A stretch of DNA of 64,000 nucleotides. Origin: Fischerella sp. PCC 9431 (GTDB lineage: Bacteria > Cyanobacteriota > Cyanobacteriia > Cyanobacteriales > Nostocaceae). The notes beneath the pieces are model-generated. The model did no database searches. It was not told where the DNA came from and worked only from the letters and a program-made list of their open reading frames with translations. The stretch spans positions 655,710 through 719,709 of the forward strand of contig NZ_KE650771.1 in NCBI RefSeq assembly GCF_000447295.1. The letters run 5' to 3'. Of this stretch, positions 38,192 through 47,739 are shown piece after piece. Every line of letters begins with the position of its first letter. The stretch's first letter is position 1. Both the position numbers and the translations under genes were made by a program.

Positions 38192-38683
38192 ATGACATAC
38201 ACTCAAACTAACGATCCAACTATTCGCGAATGTGTCCAAGCATTTCAAAAATTACCTGTAGATGAACAGCTTGCTTTATTCTGGTTCATCTATACAGAAA
38301 TGGGTGATTCTATCACTCCTGCGGCCCCCGATGCTAGTACTGTTTCACCTAATATTGCTGAAGGTTTGTTCAATCAAGTCAAGGAATTATCCCACGACGA
38401 ACAGCTACAATTGCAACGGGATTTAATCAACAAAGTAGATAATAGATATACCCGTGAATATGGTTCAATGAGCGATACGACTAAGTTGCTATTTTGGTAT
38501 CGTTTAGCGCAAGGAATGGAAAATGCTACTATCGTTCCTATGCCTCCTGGATATCAGCTTTCTTCTCAACCTAAGGAACTGTTGAATAAGATTAAACAGT
38601 TAGATTTTGGTCAGCAAATAAATATTTTCCGTGATTATGTGTCACCTATGGGTGCTGAACCAAAACCAGGTGCTGAAGTTTAA
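38192..38683 (+). CDS. Helical carotenoid protein (OCP N-terminal domain homologue)
   Basis: 163 residues. The ATG at 38192 is preferred over 38174 because GGAG precedes it by 7 bases. The whole protein is the all-helical N-terminal domain of orange carotenoid protein: IRECVQAFQKLPVDEQLALFWFIYTEMG, a central LSHDEQLQLQRDLI, and TKLLFWYRLAQGMENATIVPMPPGYQLS. There is no NTF2-like C-terminal domain, so it is an HCP. HCPs bind a keto-carotenoid and quench singlet oxygen; some also quench phycobilisomes. The clade cannot be fixed by eye. Fits the photoprotective or oxidative stress theme of the neighbourhood. Confidence 0.92.
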   Translation: MTYTQTNDPTIRECVQAFQKLPVDEQLALFWFIYTEMGDSITPAAPDASTVSPNIAEGLFNQVKELSHDEQLQLQRDLINKVDNRYTREYGSMSDTTKLLFWYRLAQGMENATIVPMPPGYQLSSQPKELLNKIKQLDFGQQINIFRDYVSPMGAEPKPGAEV

Positions 38684-38689
38684 AAATCT

Positions 38690-39319
38690 TGAAAGTTTTG
38701 GAGTAAGGGGTATTCATAATTATCCTTTACTCTTTAACCTTTTCCCCAGTCTTTTACTTATTAATGAGGCTAGGGGAAATTCTATTTTTACTAAATAGCC
38801 AAAATAAAAAAGTGATACAAGTATAGAATTAAAACTATAGTATTCCTAAATCATTCGCGAACAACAAGATCCCCGACTTCTAGGAGAAGTCGGGGATCTG
38901 GCTTTCTCACAACTTAAATTTTGTAGTTATGGCTACAGTCATAGCAAACAAACTTTCTTATATTGTGTGTGTTTATTGATATCTTGCACCAAGCGACTAG
39001 AAGTCGCAGCTACACACACTACGGGTAGCCATTTCCTAAAGAGAAGACTACCTACGTAATTTTTAAAGCTTTGATTTTTTGTTAGTCTGCTTCGGTAGAC
39101 TTGATTTGTATGGCTGAATAAGCTTTTGCGACTTCCAATAGTTGTAGCATCTGACGTGCGATGATGAACATCGCTAGGGCTAGGTGCAATATATTAGTTT
39201 AATCACTGTATATTCCAGTCTTTGGTAGTCATTAGCATTTCTTTCGTTTTTCCATTACCAATCTCAATATTTTATTGTTACTTTGATTTTGTAACTCTTG
39301 ATATACTCCTTGTGCTAAA
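38690..39319. other. Intergenic region with terminator-like and REP hairpins
   Basis: 630 bp without a supported gene. 38701-38732 forms an imperfect hairpin (GAGTAAGGG ... CCTTTACTC) followed by a T-rich stretch, a plausible terminator for the carotenoid gene. 38867-38899 is a perfect 14-bp hairpin AGATCCCCGACTTC/GAAGTCGGGGATCT with a 5-base loop. The rest contains GATATCTTGCACCAAGCGAC-type dispersed repeat pieces and GTCTGCTTCGGTAGAC. Confidence 0.6.
38867..38899. repeat. REP-like hairpin GATCCCCGACTTC
   Basis: Perfect 14-bp stem, loop TAGGA. Preceded by TATTCCTAAATC and GAACAACA, the same leading sequence as the copy at 58248-58331, so a dispersed repeat family. Confidence 0.75.
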
Positions 39320-40057
39320 ATGTTGCGACTTTATCATCTAATCATCGGTGCAGCTTTGTTGGTTTTTGTACCATTAGGATTAAAGGTTACTGGTTCTAAC
39401 TCTTCTCAAAAGAGTGATTCTCCTAAAGTGGTACAAGCTTCTAGCATCACCACTCCTAGTCCTAATGGAAGCAATGTTTGGAAAAAATTTGTGGAGAAAA
39501 CTGCTAGTCCTAAAGGTTGGCAAGTTTCACCGTGTGATGGTAATACATCTCTATTATGTATCTCTGCAAATGGCCAACGTGTTGGTACGGTAGAGATGTT
39601 AATTTTACCACTAGAAAAACAGCCCAATTTTCATAAGTTTTTGACTCAAGCTGGTATTGATCCTAGTCAAAAGATAGACCACCAAAATCCTCAGTATCAA
39701 ACTCAACTATCATCAGCACTGAATGCTTGGGTAAATGAACATTACGCTGGATTAGAGAAAGATCGTCAAGGTAGTTACGGCGATCGCATAAATTTTTCTA
39801 GCTATCCATCTCAAAGAGTACAAATTGGTAAACTTCCTGGAGTTCGATACGGTTTTGTTGGACTCAAGCGTCAAGGTGGAGTGCAAGAACAACATGTAGG
39901 TTATGTTACCTTTGATGGTCAAGCACTTTATGTGATTACTACTGCTTTTGATGCAGCTTCTCAAACAGGTAAATTTGATAAATTAGAAAATCTCGCAGCT
40001 TTTGAGCCTTATTTAGATGCGATCGCTTTGAATTTACGTCTACCCAATTCAATCTAA
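39320..40057 (+). CDS. Exported hypothetical protein, 245 aa
   Basis: N-terminal hydrophobic segment (LYHLIIGAALLVFVPLGLKV, residues 4-23) as signal peptide or anchor, then a Ser/Pro linker to about 55. The ~190-residue soluble domain has a likely disulfide pair in VSPCDGNTSLLCIS, an ISANGQRVGTVEMLILPLE strand and GYVTFDGQALYVITTAFD. It is not assigned to a known family. It is followed by an 11-bp hairpin and converges with a kinase gene. Confidence 0.7.
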   Translation: MLRLYHLIIGAALLVFVPLGLKVTGSNSSQKSDSPKVVQASSITTPSPNGSNVWKKFVEKTASPKGWQVSPCDGNTSLLCISANGQRVGTVEMLILPLEKQPNFHKFLTQAGIDPSQKIDHQNPQYQTQLSSALNAWVNEHYAGLEKDRQGSYGDRINFSSYPSQRVQIGKLPGVRYGFVGLKRQGGVQEQHVGYVTFDGQALYVITTAFDAASQTGKFDKLENLAAFEPYLDAIALNLRLPNSI

Positions 40058-40069
40058 GTCAATCTTTGT

Positions 40070-40100
40070 AGTAAGCGCTAATCACAAACTAGCGCTTACT
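40070..40100. terminator. Hairpin between convergent genes
   Basis: AGTAAGCGCTA, a 9-base loop, TAGCGCTTACT: perfect 11-bp stem, 12 bp after the 245-residue gene stop and 47 bp from the end of the convergent kinase gene. There is no long T-run, but position fits a bidirectional terminator. Confidence 0.55.
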
Positions 40101-40147
40101 ATCACTATTAATAAGATGAATCAAGACAAAAATTAGTTACCCATTTT

Positions 40148-41935
40148 TTATAAAGATGTTGTGTTTGATGTAATATTTACCTCTTGCATTACGGAACCTG
40201 GTTCAAAAGATTTATTAGTTGATGTTTCTTTTGATAATGTAGCAACAACTTTAGATGGGGCTACTTTTTGGTTTTTGCTTTGCAAACGTTGCTTTTGAAC
40301 ATATTCTTCTAATTTAGTTTGAGCAGTCGCATATACAGAAGAATTTTTCGGAACTTGCTGAAGGAAGTTTACAGCTGTGTTAAACTCACCTATTTGGGCT
40401 TTATTATAGGCTTGTTGTAACATAAAAACTGCTCTAATATGCTGCTTTTGCTGATACTCAGCTAATTTTTTTTGAACTAAATTATCAACAGAATTTTCTT
40501 GAGGAATTTGTTGGAGATATTCTAAAGCAGTACCAAAATCTTGATTCCCAGCTTTTTCATAAGCTTTTGCTAATAAACTGTTTGTTTGTGTTTTGATTTT
40601 GGCTCTAGCTTGTTCAACGATTGGATCTGTTTTTGATTGCCAATATAAAATATCAGGTATTTGAGAAGCAGCATGTATAGCTTCTGACCATTGTTCCTGT
40701 TCTAGTGCTTGTTGAGCTAATAAATATTGCTCATTAGCAAGTTGCCATTGCTTTTGCCATTCTTCAATTGTATTTTGTACCTCTGGATAAACATTGCTGT
40801 CTGAAGGAATAGATTTTGCCAGAGCGATCGCTTTTTTCAAATCTCCTGATTGAAATTCTTCTGTTGCTTTATATAAAGCTTCTGTTTCTGAATAGGCTGG
40901 AGAATTCATTAAAGAATAGACTCCAAATCCCATCACCAAAGAATTAGCCAACAGTCCTACTCTGACTCCCGTCAACAAAGGAGGTGAAGGTGATTTTGCA
41001 GATACATTTTCTTGAACAACATTAGGAACTTGCTCACTATAATTAACAGATGTAGTATTATGTAAATTTATTGTCTGCGTTGGGTAATACTCTACAGACA
41101 TTTGCTCCAACGCTCGCAATATTTCAGATGCTGACTGAAAACGATCTTTGTAGTCATAGCGGATCATTTGGCTAAGAATTGCCGCAAGATAATCACTAAT
41201 AGGAGTATGATAAGAACGCCAAATAAACTCACTACTACGAGGATCTATTTTTAATTGCAATGGAGATAAACCTGTTAAAGCTTGGATCGCAATCATACCC
41301 AAAGCATAGATATCACTATTAGGTTGTGTCTGATCAATAAATTGTTCTGGGGGAATATAACCTAATGACGTAACAGGAACTCTATAGATTGGCAATATTG
41401 TATCTACACCAAAATTTATTGGTTGAATAGAACCAAAATCAATCAGGACTAATTTTCCATCACTGGCACGTCGGATTAAATTTTCTGGCTTGATGTCGCA
41501 GTGAATTACTCCTTGTGAGTGAACAAATTTGAGAATTTCTAATACATCTTTTAAAAATTTAATAATTTCGTATTCAGTCCATAAATAATCGGAACGTTGA
41601 TTAGTTGGCAATTCTGTAGTCAGTGCATGTCCTTCAATATACTCTTGCACCAAATAAAAACGTTCATTTTCTTCAAAACAAGCAATCAGTTGAGGTATTT
41701 GATCATGATGTCCCAAATGCCTCAAAGTTTCAGTTTCAGTGAGAAAATGTAACCTCAATGATTGTAAATAGGCAGGTTGGGAGCTAGAAACCTTGAGTTG
41801 CTTAATTACACATTTAGGTTGATGTGGCTGTTCAACGTCAATTGCAACGTATGTTTGTCCAAACACACCAGCACCCAAACTTTGGACAATTTGATACTGT
41901 CCTTGTAGTACTTGACCGATCATGTGGTAGGCCAT
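40148..41935 (-). CDS. Ser/Thr protein kinase with membrane segment and TPR-like repeats
   Basis: 595 residues. The kinase domain spans about 8-275: glycine loop GAGVFGQT (21-28), VIK Lys45, catalytic loop HCDIKPEN (145-152) and DFG (166-168). The usual Arg of HRD is Cys, as in kinases that do not need activation-loop phosphorylation. A membrane helix lies near 320-345 (VGLLANSLVMGFGVYSL). After it come four helical repeats of the EFNTAVNFLQQVPKNSSVY type, predicted to lie outside the cytoplasm or in the lumen. Such kinases are numerous in filamentous cyanobacteria; the target is unknown. Confidence 0.9.
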   Translation of the reverse strand: MAYHMIGQVLQGQYQIVQSLGAGVFGQTYVAIDVEQPHQPKCVIKQLKVSSSQPAYLQSLRLHFLTETETLRHLGHHDQIPQLIACFEENERFYLVQEYIEGHALTTELPTNQRSDYLWTEYEIIKFLKDVLEILKFVHSQGVIHCDIKPENLIRRASDGKLVLIDFGSIQPINFGVDTILPIYRVPVTSLGYIPPEQFIDQTQPNSDIYALGMIAIQALTGLSPLQLKIDPRSSEFIWRSYHTPISDYLAAILSQMIRYDYKDRFQSASEILRALEQMSVEYYPTQTINLHNTTSVNYSEQVPNVVQENVSAKSPSPPLLTGVRVGLLANSLVMGFGVYSLMNSPAYSETEALYKATEEFQSGDLKKAIALAKSIPSDSNVYPEVQNTIEEWQKQWQLANEQYLLAQQALEQEQWSEAIHAASQIPDILYWQSKTDPIVEQARAKIKTQTNSLLAKAYEKAGNQDFGTALEYLQQIPQENSVDNLVQKKLAEYQQKQHIRAVFMLQQAYNKAQIGEFNTAVNFLQQVPKNSSVYATAQTKLEEYVQKQRLQSKNQKVAPSKVVATLSKETSTNKSFEPGSVMQEVNITSNTTSL

Positions 41936-42364
41936 GAGCTGCTTATTAAGTCACCATTTATATTTAACTTTTCGGTGAATGCTCCCTGTTTCCGGAATTA
42001 TTGCTCGGTAGATAGTCGAAAGTGTTGTTTTTTTATAACACTTTATCTAGTAGAGTTTACGTAGCCAATCAATTACAGATAGTACACTACGTCTGAGAAA
42101 ACAATATAAGTATTATACATGTCAGTATTTTTGATCACGACAAAATTTTTTGCCTTCACGCAAGTTAAAGAATGCTTAGTGTCGAATCAAGAAATACACC
42201 TCTCTAAATGGATATTATTTTTATTTGACCATAGTGACCATAGGATGATGTAGAGAAAACATATACTGGGTTTCCTTGTGAAGAGGGACAACACAAATTT
42301 CAGAAATAACCAGACACATCTGAATTTGTGTTAACCCCTCCTATTCCATTCACGGGGAATAATA
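41936..42364. other. Divergent intergenic region
   Basis: 429 bp between the kinase and manganese catalase genes. A/T-rich; it presumably contains both promoters, but I see no clear boxes and no gene. GGGG lies 9 bases before the catalase ATG. Confidence 0.45.
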
Positions 42365-43252
42365 ATGTTTTACCACACTAAGAAGCTACAGTACTTTAAA
42401 CCGCCAGAACAACCCGATCCAGTCTACGCGATGAAGATTCAAGAACTCATCGGCGGAACTTTTGGGGAGATGACTGTCATGATGCAGTATCTGTTTCAAG
42501 GCTGGAATTGTCGAGGACCTGCGAAATACAGAGATATGCTTCTCGACATTGGTACTGAGGAAATCGGTCATGTGGAAATGCTAGCCACAATGATTGCTCA
42601 CCTGCTCGATAAAGCACCGCTTGAGGTGCAAGAAAATGGCGCTAAAGATAAAGTTGTCGGTGCGGTGATGGGTGGTACAAATCCACGAGATGTAATTATG
42701 GCGGCGGCGATGAATCCTCAGCACGCTATTGTTTCCGGTTTGGGCGCAATGCCGGCTGATAGTGTAGGCTTTCCTTGGAACGGTCGATTTATTGTCGCCA
42801 GTGGTAATTTATTGGCAGACTTCCGCTCAAATCTTCATGCTGAGTCCCAAGGACGCTTACAGGCGGTACGACTGTATGAAATGTCTAACGATCCAGGAGT
42901 CAAAGATACCCTAAGTTTCATGATCGCCCGCGACACTATGCATCAAAATCAGTGGTTGGCTGCGATCGAGGATCTGAAATTAGAAGGATTGGAAGATACT
43001 CCTGTTCCGAGTTCCTTCCCCTTGGAACTGGAAAAGCGCGAGTTTGCTTATCAATTCTGGAACCATTCTGAAGGTAAGGAAAGTGCTGAAGGTCGCTGGG
43101 CAAAAGGTGCTTCAATGGACGGTAAAGGCGAATTTCAGTATATCGAAAATCCTCAACCTTTAGGGCCAGAACCTCAACCACCCCAACCCGAACCAAAACT
43201 GCATGGTACGCCCCAAAGTAAACACCATAGAGAGCAAAAGGTAGAAAGATAG
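42365..43252 (+). CDS. Manganese catalase
   Basis: 295 residues. Non-haem di-manganese catalase that dismutates hydrogen peroxide in the cytoplasm. Metal ligands in the four-helix bundle: Glu35 (GEMT), Glu65/66 and His69 (GTEEIGHVEM), then the second set in LHAESQGRLQ and RDTMHQNQW. Pro-rich C-terminal tail (GPEPQPPQPEPKL) as in relatives. Probably monocistronic, with a terminator hairpin at 43301-43335. Fits the oxidative stress theme of the preceding 10 kb. Confidence 0.95.
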   Translation: MFYHTKKLQYFKPPEQPDPVYAMKIQELIGGTFGEMTVMMQYLFQGWNCRGPAKYRDMLLDIGTEEIGHVEMLATMIAHLLDKAPLEVQENGAKDKVVGAVMGGTNPRDVIMAAAMNPQHAIVSGLGAMPADSVGFPWNGRFIVASGNLLADFRSNLHAESQGRLQAVRLYEMSNDPGVKDTLSFMIARDTMHQNQWLAAIEDLKLEGLEDTPVPSSFPLELEKREFAYQFWNHSEGKESAEGRWAKGASMDGKGEFQYIENPQPLGPEPQPPQPEPKLHGTPQSKHHREQKVER

Positions 43253-43300
43253 CCTGATCATTTTCCTTAGCCGTTACGTAAGACTTACCCAAAAGTTCTA

Positions 43301-43335
43301 AAAAATGGCAGTTACTTATGATAGCTGCCATTTTT
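43301..43335. terminator. Hairpin terminator after manganese catalase
   Basis: AAAAATGGCAG, 13-base loop, CTGCCATTTTT: perfect 11-bp stem ending in five T. Lies 49 bp after the catalase stop. Confidence 0.75.
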
Positions 43336-43394
43336 CTCAGCACTGTTTGGCTTGAGCAGGGCAAAATAGAGACAGGTGTCCCCCCGTCCTGAAT

Positions 43395-44603
43395 ATGAGC
43401 TATTTCAGCTATTGCCTTAATCCCAACTGTCCCCAACCCCAAAACAAGAATAATGGGAAGTTTTGCCAAACTTGCGGTGCTAAGTTACTTCTCAAGGAAC
43501 GCTACCGAGCTATTAAACCTATAGGACAAGGCGGGTTTGGGAGAACTTTTCTCGCAGTGGATGAGGATAAACCCTCTAAACCGCGTTGTGTGATCAAGCA
43601 ATTTTATCCCCAAGCCCAAGGTACTAGTACTGTACAAAAAGCAGTAGAGTTATTCAATCAGGAAGCAATGCGGCTGGATGAATTAGGAAAACATCCGCAA
43701 ATTCCAGAACTGCTGGCATACTTTACCCAAGATGACAGGCAATATCTGGTACAAGAATTTATCGATGGGCAAAATCTGGGAGAAGAATTGACAGCAAAAG
43801 GGGCTTTTAACGAAATGCAGATTCGGCAATTGCTGAATAATTTATTGTCAGTCTTACAATATTGTCATGCTAGGCAAGTTATTCATCGAGATATTAAACC
43901 TGAAAATATTATTCGTCGTAAATTTCCCTTGCAAGGCGAAGAAAATCAACATCAGAGGGATTTAGTTTTAGTAGATTTTGGTGCTTCTAAATTTGTTACC
44001 CACACAGCCCTGAATCGTACTGGTACAAGCATTGGTAGTCCAGAATACGTTGCTCCAGAGCAAATGCGGGGACAAGCGATATTTGCGAGTGATATTTACA
44101 GCTTGGGTGCTACTGCTGTCAGGCTATTAACAGAGCGATCGCCTTTCGATTTGTATGATATTAATAATGCTACTTGGGTTTGGCAACGCTACGTTAAAAA
44201 TCCTGTCAGCGAGGAATTAAGCGGTATTCTCAACAAAATGCTGCAAACTATTCCCGCCCAGCGTTACCAAAATACAGATGAAGTCCTCAAAGACTTAAAT
44301 AAAAAGTCGTCTGTTGCGACCAGTATCACTTTACCTGCAAAGCCAGTGGTGACTTCACCTCCACCAACACCCACTTCTAAATCTAGTCCTACTCCTAGTC
44401 TCACTCATGGTCATAATCCCATTGAAAAAGAATTAGAAGAAATCAGAACTACATTTCTCGGTTCTCATAAATCTGCAAATCACAAAACAACGCGATCGCC
44501 CCAACCATCCACAAATCAACCTGCACCTCACACCAAAATCGACGAAGAATTAGAAGAATTACGAGCTAAATATCTTGGTAATAATAATTCTCCTGATATA
44601 TGA
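43395..44603 (+). CDS. Zinc-ribbon Ser/Thr protein kinase
   Basis: 402 residues. An N-terminal zinc ribbon with Cys7, Cys12, Cys24 and Cys27 (CLNPNC ... CQTC) is followed by a kinase domain, about 37-300: GQGGFGRT, VIK Lys68, HRDIKPEN (164-171), DFGASK (194-199) and the SPEYVAPEQ P+1 loop. The tail is Pro/Ser/Thr-rich and holds a duplicated short motif, EKELEEIRTTFLGS and DEELEELRAKYLGN, at about 355 and 385. No membrane segment. The architecture is common in Nostoc-type genomes; the substrate is unknown. Confidence 0.92.
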   Translation: MSYFSYCLNPNCPQPQNKNNGKFCQTCGAKLLLKERYRAIKPIGQGGFGRTFLAVDEDKPSKPRCVIKQFYPQAQGTSTVQKAVELFNQEAMRLDELGKHPQIPELLAYFTQDDRQYLVQEFIDGQNLGEELTAKGAFNEMQIRQLLNNLLSVLQYCHARQVIHRDIKPENIIRRKFPLQGEENQHQRDLVLVDFGASKFVTHTALNRTGTSIGSPEYVAPEQMRGQAIFASDIYSLGATAVRLLTERSPFDLYDINNATWVWQRYVKNPVSEELSGILNKMLQTIPAQRYQNTDEVLKDLNKKSSVATSITLPAKPVVTSPPPTPTSKSSPTPSLTHGHNPIEKELEEIRTTFLGSHKSANHKTTRSPQPSTNQPAPHTKIDEELEELRAKYLGNNNSPDI

Positions 44604-44723
44604 TGTTATTCGCTAGTTGAATTAGAAAAATTCTCTTTGTCTACGCCACTTGCTACAACGCGCAAAACCTGCAAGGGCGCAGTAATTTCCCTTGTCTCTT
44701 CCAACCCCTAATCCCCAATCCCC

Positions 44724-47426
44724 TCACAACTTCGGATCTACAGGTTCACTCTCTAGTGCCAAAATTCCAACGACGCATTCATGGATACGGCGTAGAGGTG
44801 CGTTAGTCACGAAACGTTCTAATGCTTCTATACCCAAAGCAAACTCTCGCTTTGCTAAAGAACGCTTGAGAGACAATCCCCGTTGACGCAAACATTTCAT
44901 GTTTTCAGGTGTAGAGTACTCCAAGCCATAAACTGTTCGCAAATACTCTTGTCCGCGACATTTCATCGCAGGTTGAATAATTCCCCGATTGTTTTTGATA
45001 ATATATTGCATTGGTTTAATAACCACACCTTCACGACCCATTGCTGTTAGTTCTTCCCACCAACTTACTCCTGCTACTTCACTGCTGGGGTCTGTTAGAT
45101 CTATTACTTTATATGCTGTTAGTGACAGGAATTCGGGGTCATGCAGAGCAATATTTGTAACTTCTTGCATGTGCCATTGATGGTCTTTGTCGGTGTGGAC
45201 AGCTGTTTCTGTTGCCAAAATGTGGAAGGGTGCAAGTTTATAATCAGAAATCGTTTTAACAGGCCAACAGTGGCGACGGTAAGCTGTGACGTATTTCTCA
45301 GCCATCTCGGCTTTTTGTTGATAGTTGGTTAATTGTGGAGTTACATCTACACCACGTCGTTCAGTTTTCTCCAGCAAGGTGACAGCATCACCAAGAGCAA
45401 GCCGTGATGCAACGCCAACAGGCGCATATTGTTCTCGTAATTGTCTTTGAGATTTAGCTGACCAAGGCATTAGTTCACAGTCTAAGCAAACCCAGTCAGT
45501 CTGAAATTTTTCCCAAAAGCCACTGACGGTAAGGCAGTTATTTAAGCGTACCAATAATTCTGTTTCGAGAGTCGGGTCTTCAAAAAATTTTCTCCCTGTA
45601 CGGGTATAGCAAATACCAATACCTTCATTCACTACACCAAAGCGCTTTTTCGCTGCTGTTTCATCCCGACAAACAATTACCACTGCTGGTGAACCCGTAT
45701 GTTTTTCTTCGCATATGAGTTGCGAAATTCCTTGGTTACGATAGTAAGCAAAAGCTTGTTCGGGGTGTTCCAAGTATCCCAAAAATTGGGATGTTCCCAC
45801 TGGAGAAACAGTAGGTGGTAGATATATGAGCCATTTGGGATTGGCTGCAAAACGGCTGATTACCTCTAGAGCTGCGATCGCATTTTCTTCGCGAATTTTA
45901 ATATTAGGTAGTAAGCGGGTATGAATAATTCGCTTACCTAGTATGTCATTAATATGTAGCACATCATCTCGTTGTTTCTGGGCTGTTATTGCTTCTGTCA
46001 CAACGCTATCAATAGATTTTGGTTGGGTGTAAGCACGAGCAGCAGGAACACTGACTAATTCTTTTTCTGGATAGCGCAGAGCTGTAAGTTTGCCTCCAAA
46101 AACACAACCAGTGTCAATATTAATAGTGTTATTCAACCATTCTGCTGAGAGTACGGGCGTGTGTCCATAAACGACCATTGCTTTACCCTGGTACTCTGCT
46201 GCCCAATTGTAACGAACAGGAAAGCCAAAATCGTCTATTTCTCCTGTTGTTTCACCATATAAAGCAAATTCTCGGATTTGAGCCGAACCTCGTCCTTGAT
46301 ATTCCTGCTTCATCCCAGCGTGAGCAACCACTAGCCGACCATCATCAAGAACGTAATGAGTCGCTAAAGTATTTAAAAATCCTTTCAGTTCTTTAGTATA
46401 GTGTTCGCGCAATTCTGCTGGCAAAGCTTCTATTTCAGCCAAAGTTTTCTCTAGACCATGATTAATCTTGACAGCCTTACCTCGTAATTTCCGCAAAAAC
46501 TTGTTTTCATGATTACCAGGAACACAGATAGCTGTTCCCGCTACCACCATATTTCGTACTAATTTAACTGTATCAAGAATACGTGGTCCCCGGTCTATCA
46601 AATCACCCAAAAAAATAGCTTTGCGTCCTTCGGGATGGTAGTAAGTAGGAGCATTCCACAGCAAAGAATACACGGTTTCATTAGACGCGGAGACAGGGAG
46701 AGGGAAAGACGCGGAGAGTGTTTTGTTGCTATTCCCCGTGTCCCCATGTCCCCCTTGTCCTCCTTGTTCCCCATGTTCTCTCTGTCCTAACAGTCCCCCA
46801 ACTCCTCCTTTGACGTAGCCTAGTTTTTCCAATAAAGCTTCTAGTTCATCACAACAACCGTGAATATCACCGATAATGTCAAAGGGACCATGTTCGTACT
46901 TGCGATTATTCCACAAAGGCTGGCGTTCAATTTCTACGGACTCAATTTCTGCTATAGAATTAAGAATATATACGTAGCGAAAACCTTCTCTTTCTAATCC
47001 ACGTAGAGAACGCCGTAAAAATTGAGTGTGACGCCGCACCATATGGGAAGCAAACTGACGGTTTGGACGTTGTTGGTTACGTTGATGACAAACTTCTTCA
47101 GGTAGGTCGAGTGCGATCGCCACTGGAAAAAAATGGTATTTTCGTGCTAGTTGCACAAAAATTTTCCGGTCTTCTGGCTGGATATTTGTGGCGTCAATAA
47201 CAGTCAGTTTTCCTGCTGTGAGTCGTTTGGCTGTGATAAGTTGTAACACATCAAAAGCGTCTTTGGTAGCAAATTGATTACTCTCATCATCTGATACCAA
47301 TCCCCGGAAGAAATCTGACGATAAAATCTCAAAAGGTTGAAAAAGTTTACGTGCAAAGGTTGATTTCCCGGCGCCAGAAGCACCAATCAGAACAACTAAA
47401 GAAAGTTCGGGAATAGTTAGTTTCAT
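44724..47426 (-). CDS. pnkp: Polynucleotide kinase-phosphatase-ligase (bacterial Pnkp)
   Basis: 900 residues from ATG 47426 (a TTG at 47465 would add 13). Three modules of bacterial RNA-repair Pnkp: 5'-kinase with P-loop GASGAGKS (15-22); metallophosphoesterase with GDIHGCCDEL, GDLIDRGP, GNHENK and YGHTP (about 185-430); ligase/adenylyltransferase with the nucleophilic Lys in EEKHTGSPAV near 560. It heals broken RNA ends, and sealing needs the Hen1 methyltransferase partner. Hen1 is not in the window. Oddities: a Gly/Gln/Ser-rich ~35-residue repeat insert at about 209-249 within the phosphatase, and KHTGSP where relatives (from memory) have KHMGSR. Confidence 0.93.
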   Translation of the reverse strand: MKLTIPELSLVVLIGASGAGKSTFARKLFQPFEILSSDFFRGLVSDDESNQFATKDAFDVLQLITAKRLTAGKLTVIDATNIQPEDRKIFVQLARKYHFFPVAIALDLPEEVCHQRNQQRPNRQFASHMVRRHTQFLRRSLRGLEREGFRYVYILNSIAEIESVEIERQPLWNNRKYEHGPFDIIGDIHGCCDELEALLEKLGYVKGGVGGLLGQREHGEQGGQGGHGDTGNSNKTLSASFPLPVSASNETVYSLLWNAPTYYHPEGRKAIFLGDLIDRGPRILDTVKLVRNMVVAGTAICVPGNHENKFLRKLRGKAVKINHGLEKTLAEIEALPAELREHYTKELKGFLNTLATHYVLDDGRLVVAHAGMKQEYQGRGSAQIREFALYGETTGEIDDFGFPVRYNWAAEYQGKAMVVYGHTPVLSAEWLNNTINIDTGCVFGGKLTALRYPEKELVSVPAARAYTQPKSIDSVVTEAITAQKQRDDVLHINDILGKRIIHTRLLPNIKIREENAIAALEVISRFAANPKWLIYLPPTVSPVGTSQFLGYLEHPEQAFAYYRNQGISQLICEEKHTGSPAVVIVCRDETAAKKRFGVVNEGIGICYTRTGRKFFEDPTLETELLVRLNNCLTVSGFWEKFQTDWVCLDCELMPWSAKSQRQLREQYAPVGVASRLALGDAVTLLEKTERRGVDVTPQLTNYQQKAEMAEKYVTAYRRHCWPVKTISDYKLAPFHILATETAVHTDKDHQWHMQEVTNIALHDPEFLSLTAYKVIDLTDPSSEVAGVSWWEELTAMGREGVVIKPMQYIIKNNRGIIQPAMKCRGQEYLRTVYGLEYSTPENMKCLRQRGLSLKRSLAKREFALGIEALERFVTNAPLRRIHECVVGILALESEPVDPKL
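46680..46800. repeat. Low-complexity repeat inserted in frame in pnkp
   Basis: Imperfect repeats of the GTCCCCATGTCCCCCTTGTC kind plus ACGCGGAG units, typical of intergenic repeats elsewhere in this genome, here translated as a Gly/Gln/His and Ser-rich loop between GYVKGG and the YSLLWNAPTYY strand. Confidence 0.7.
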
Positions 47427-47739
47427 TGCTAGTGGTTGGTTACTAATAGTTAGTACAAGCGCCAAAACTAGGACTCGTACGGTTTGTTGGTAGTTTTGCT
47501 TTACCTTGACTTCAACTCTCCCTTTCTGTTTTCCCTAATCCCGTAGGGGCTAATGAGTTCTTTATTTTCAAGACGACTAACTGTCTTGGAACTACTCTTC
47601 CAAATTTGATATGGGTGTCAGCCAACCAACTTATGCAGTTAAATGCTTTATTTTTAAGTTAATTCGATAAATTCCTTTAAAAATGTGTCTAAAACAAAGA
47701 AGGAACAGTGTTTGTGTATGAGTTGTCCTATCTTAAAAG

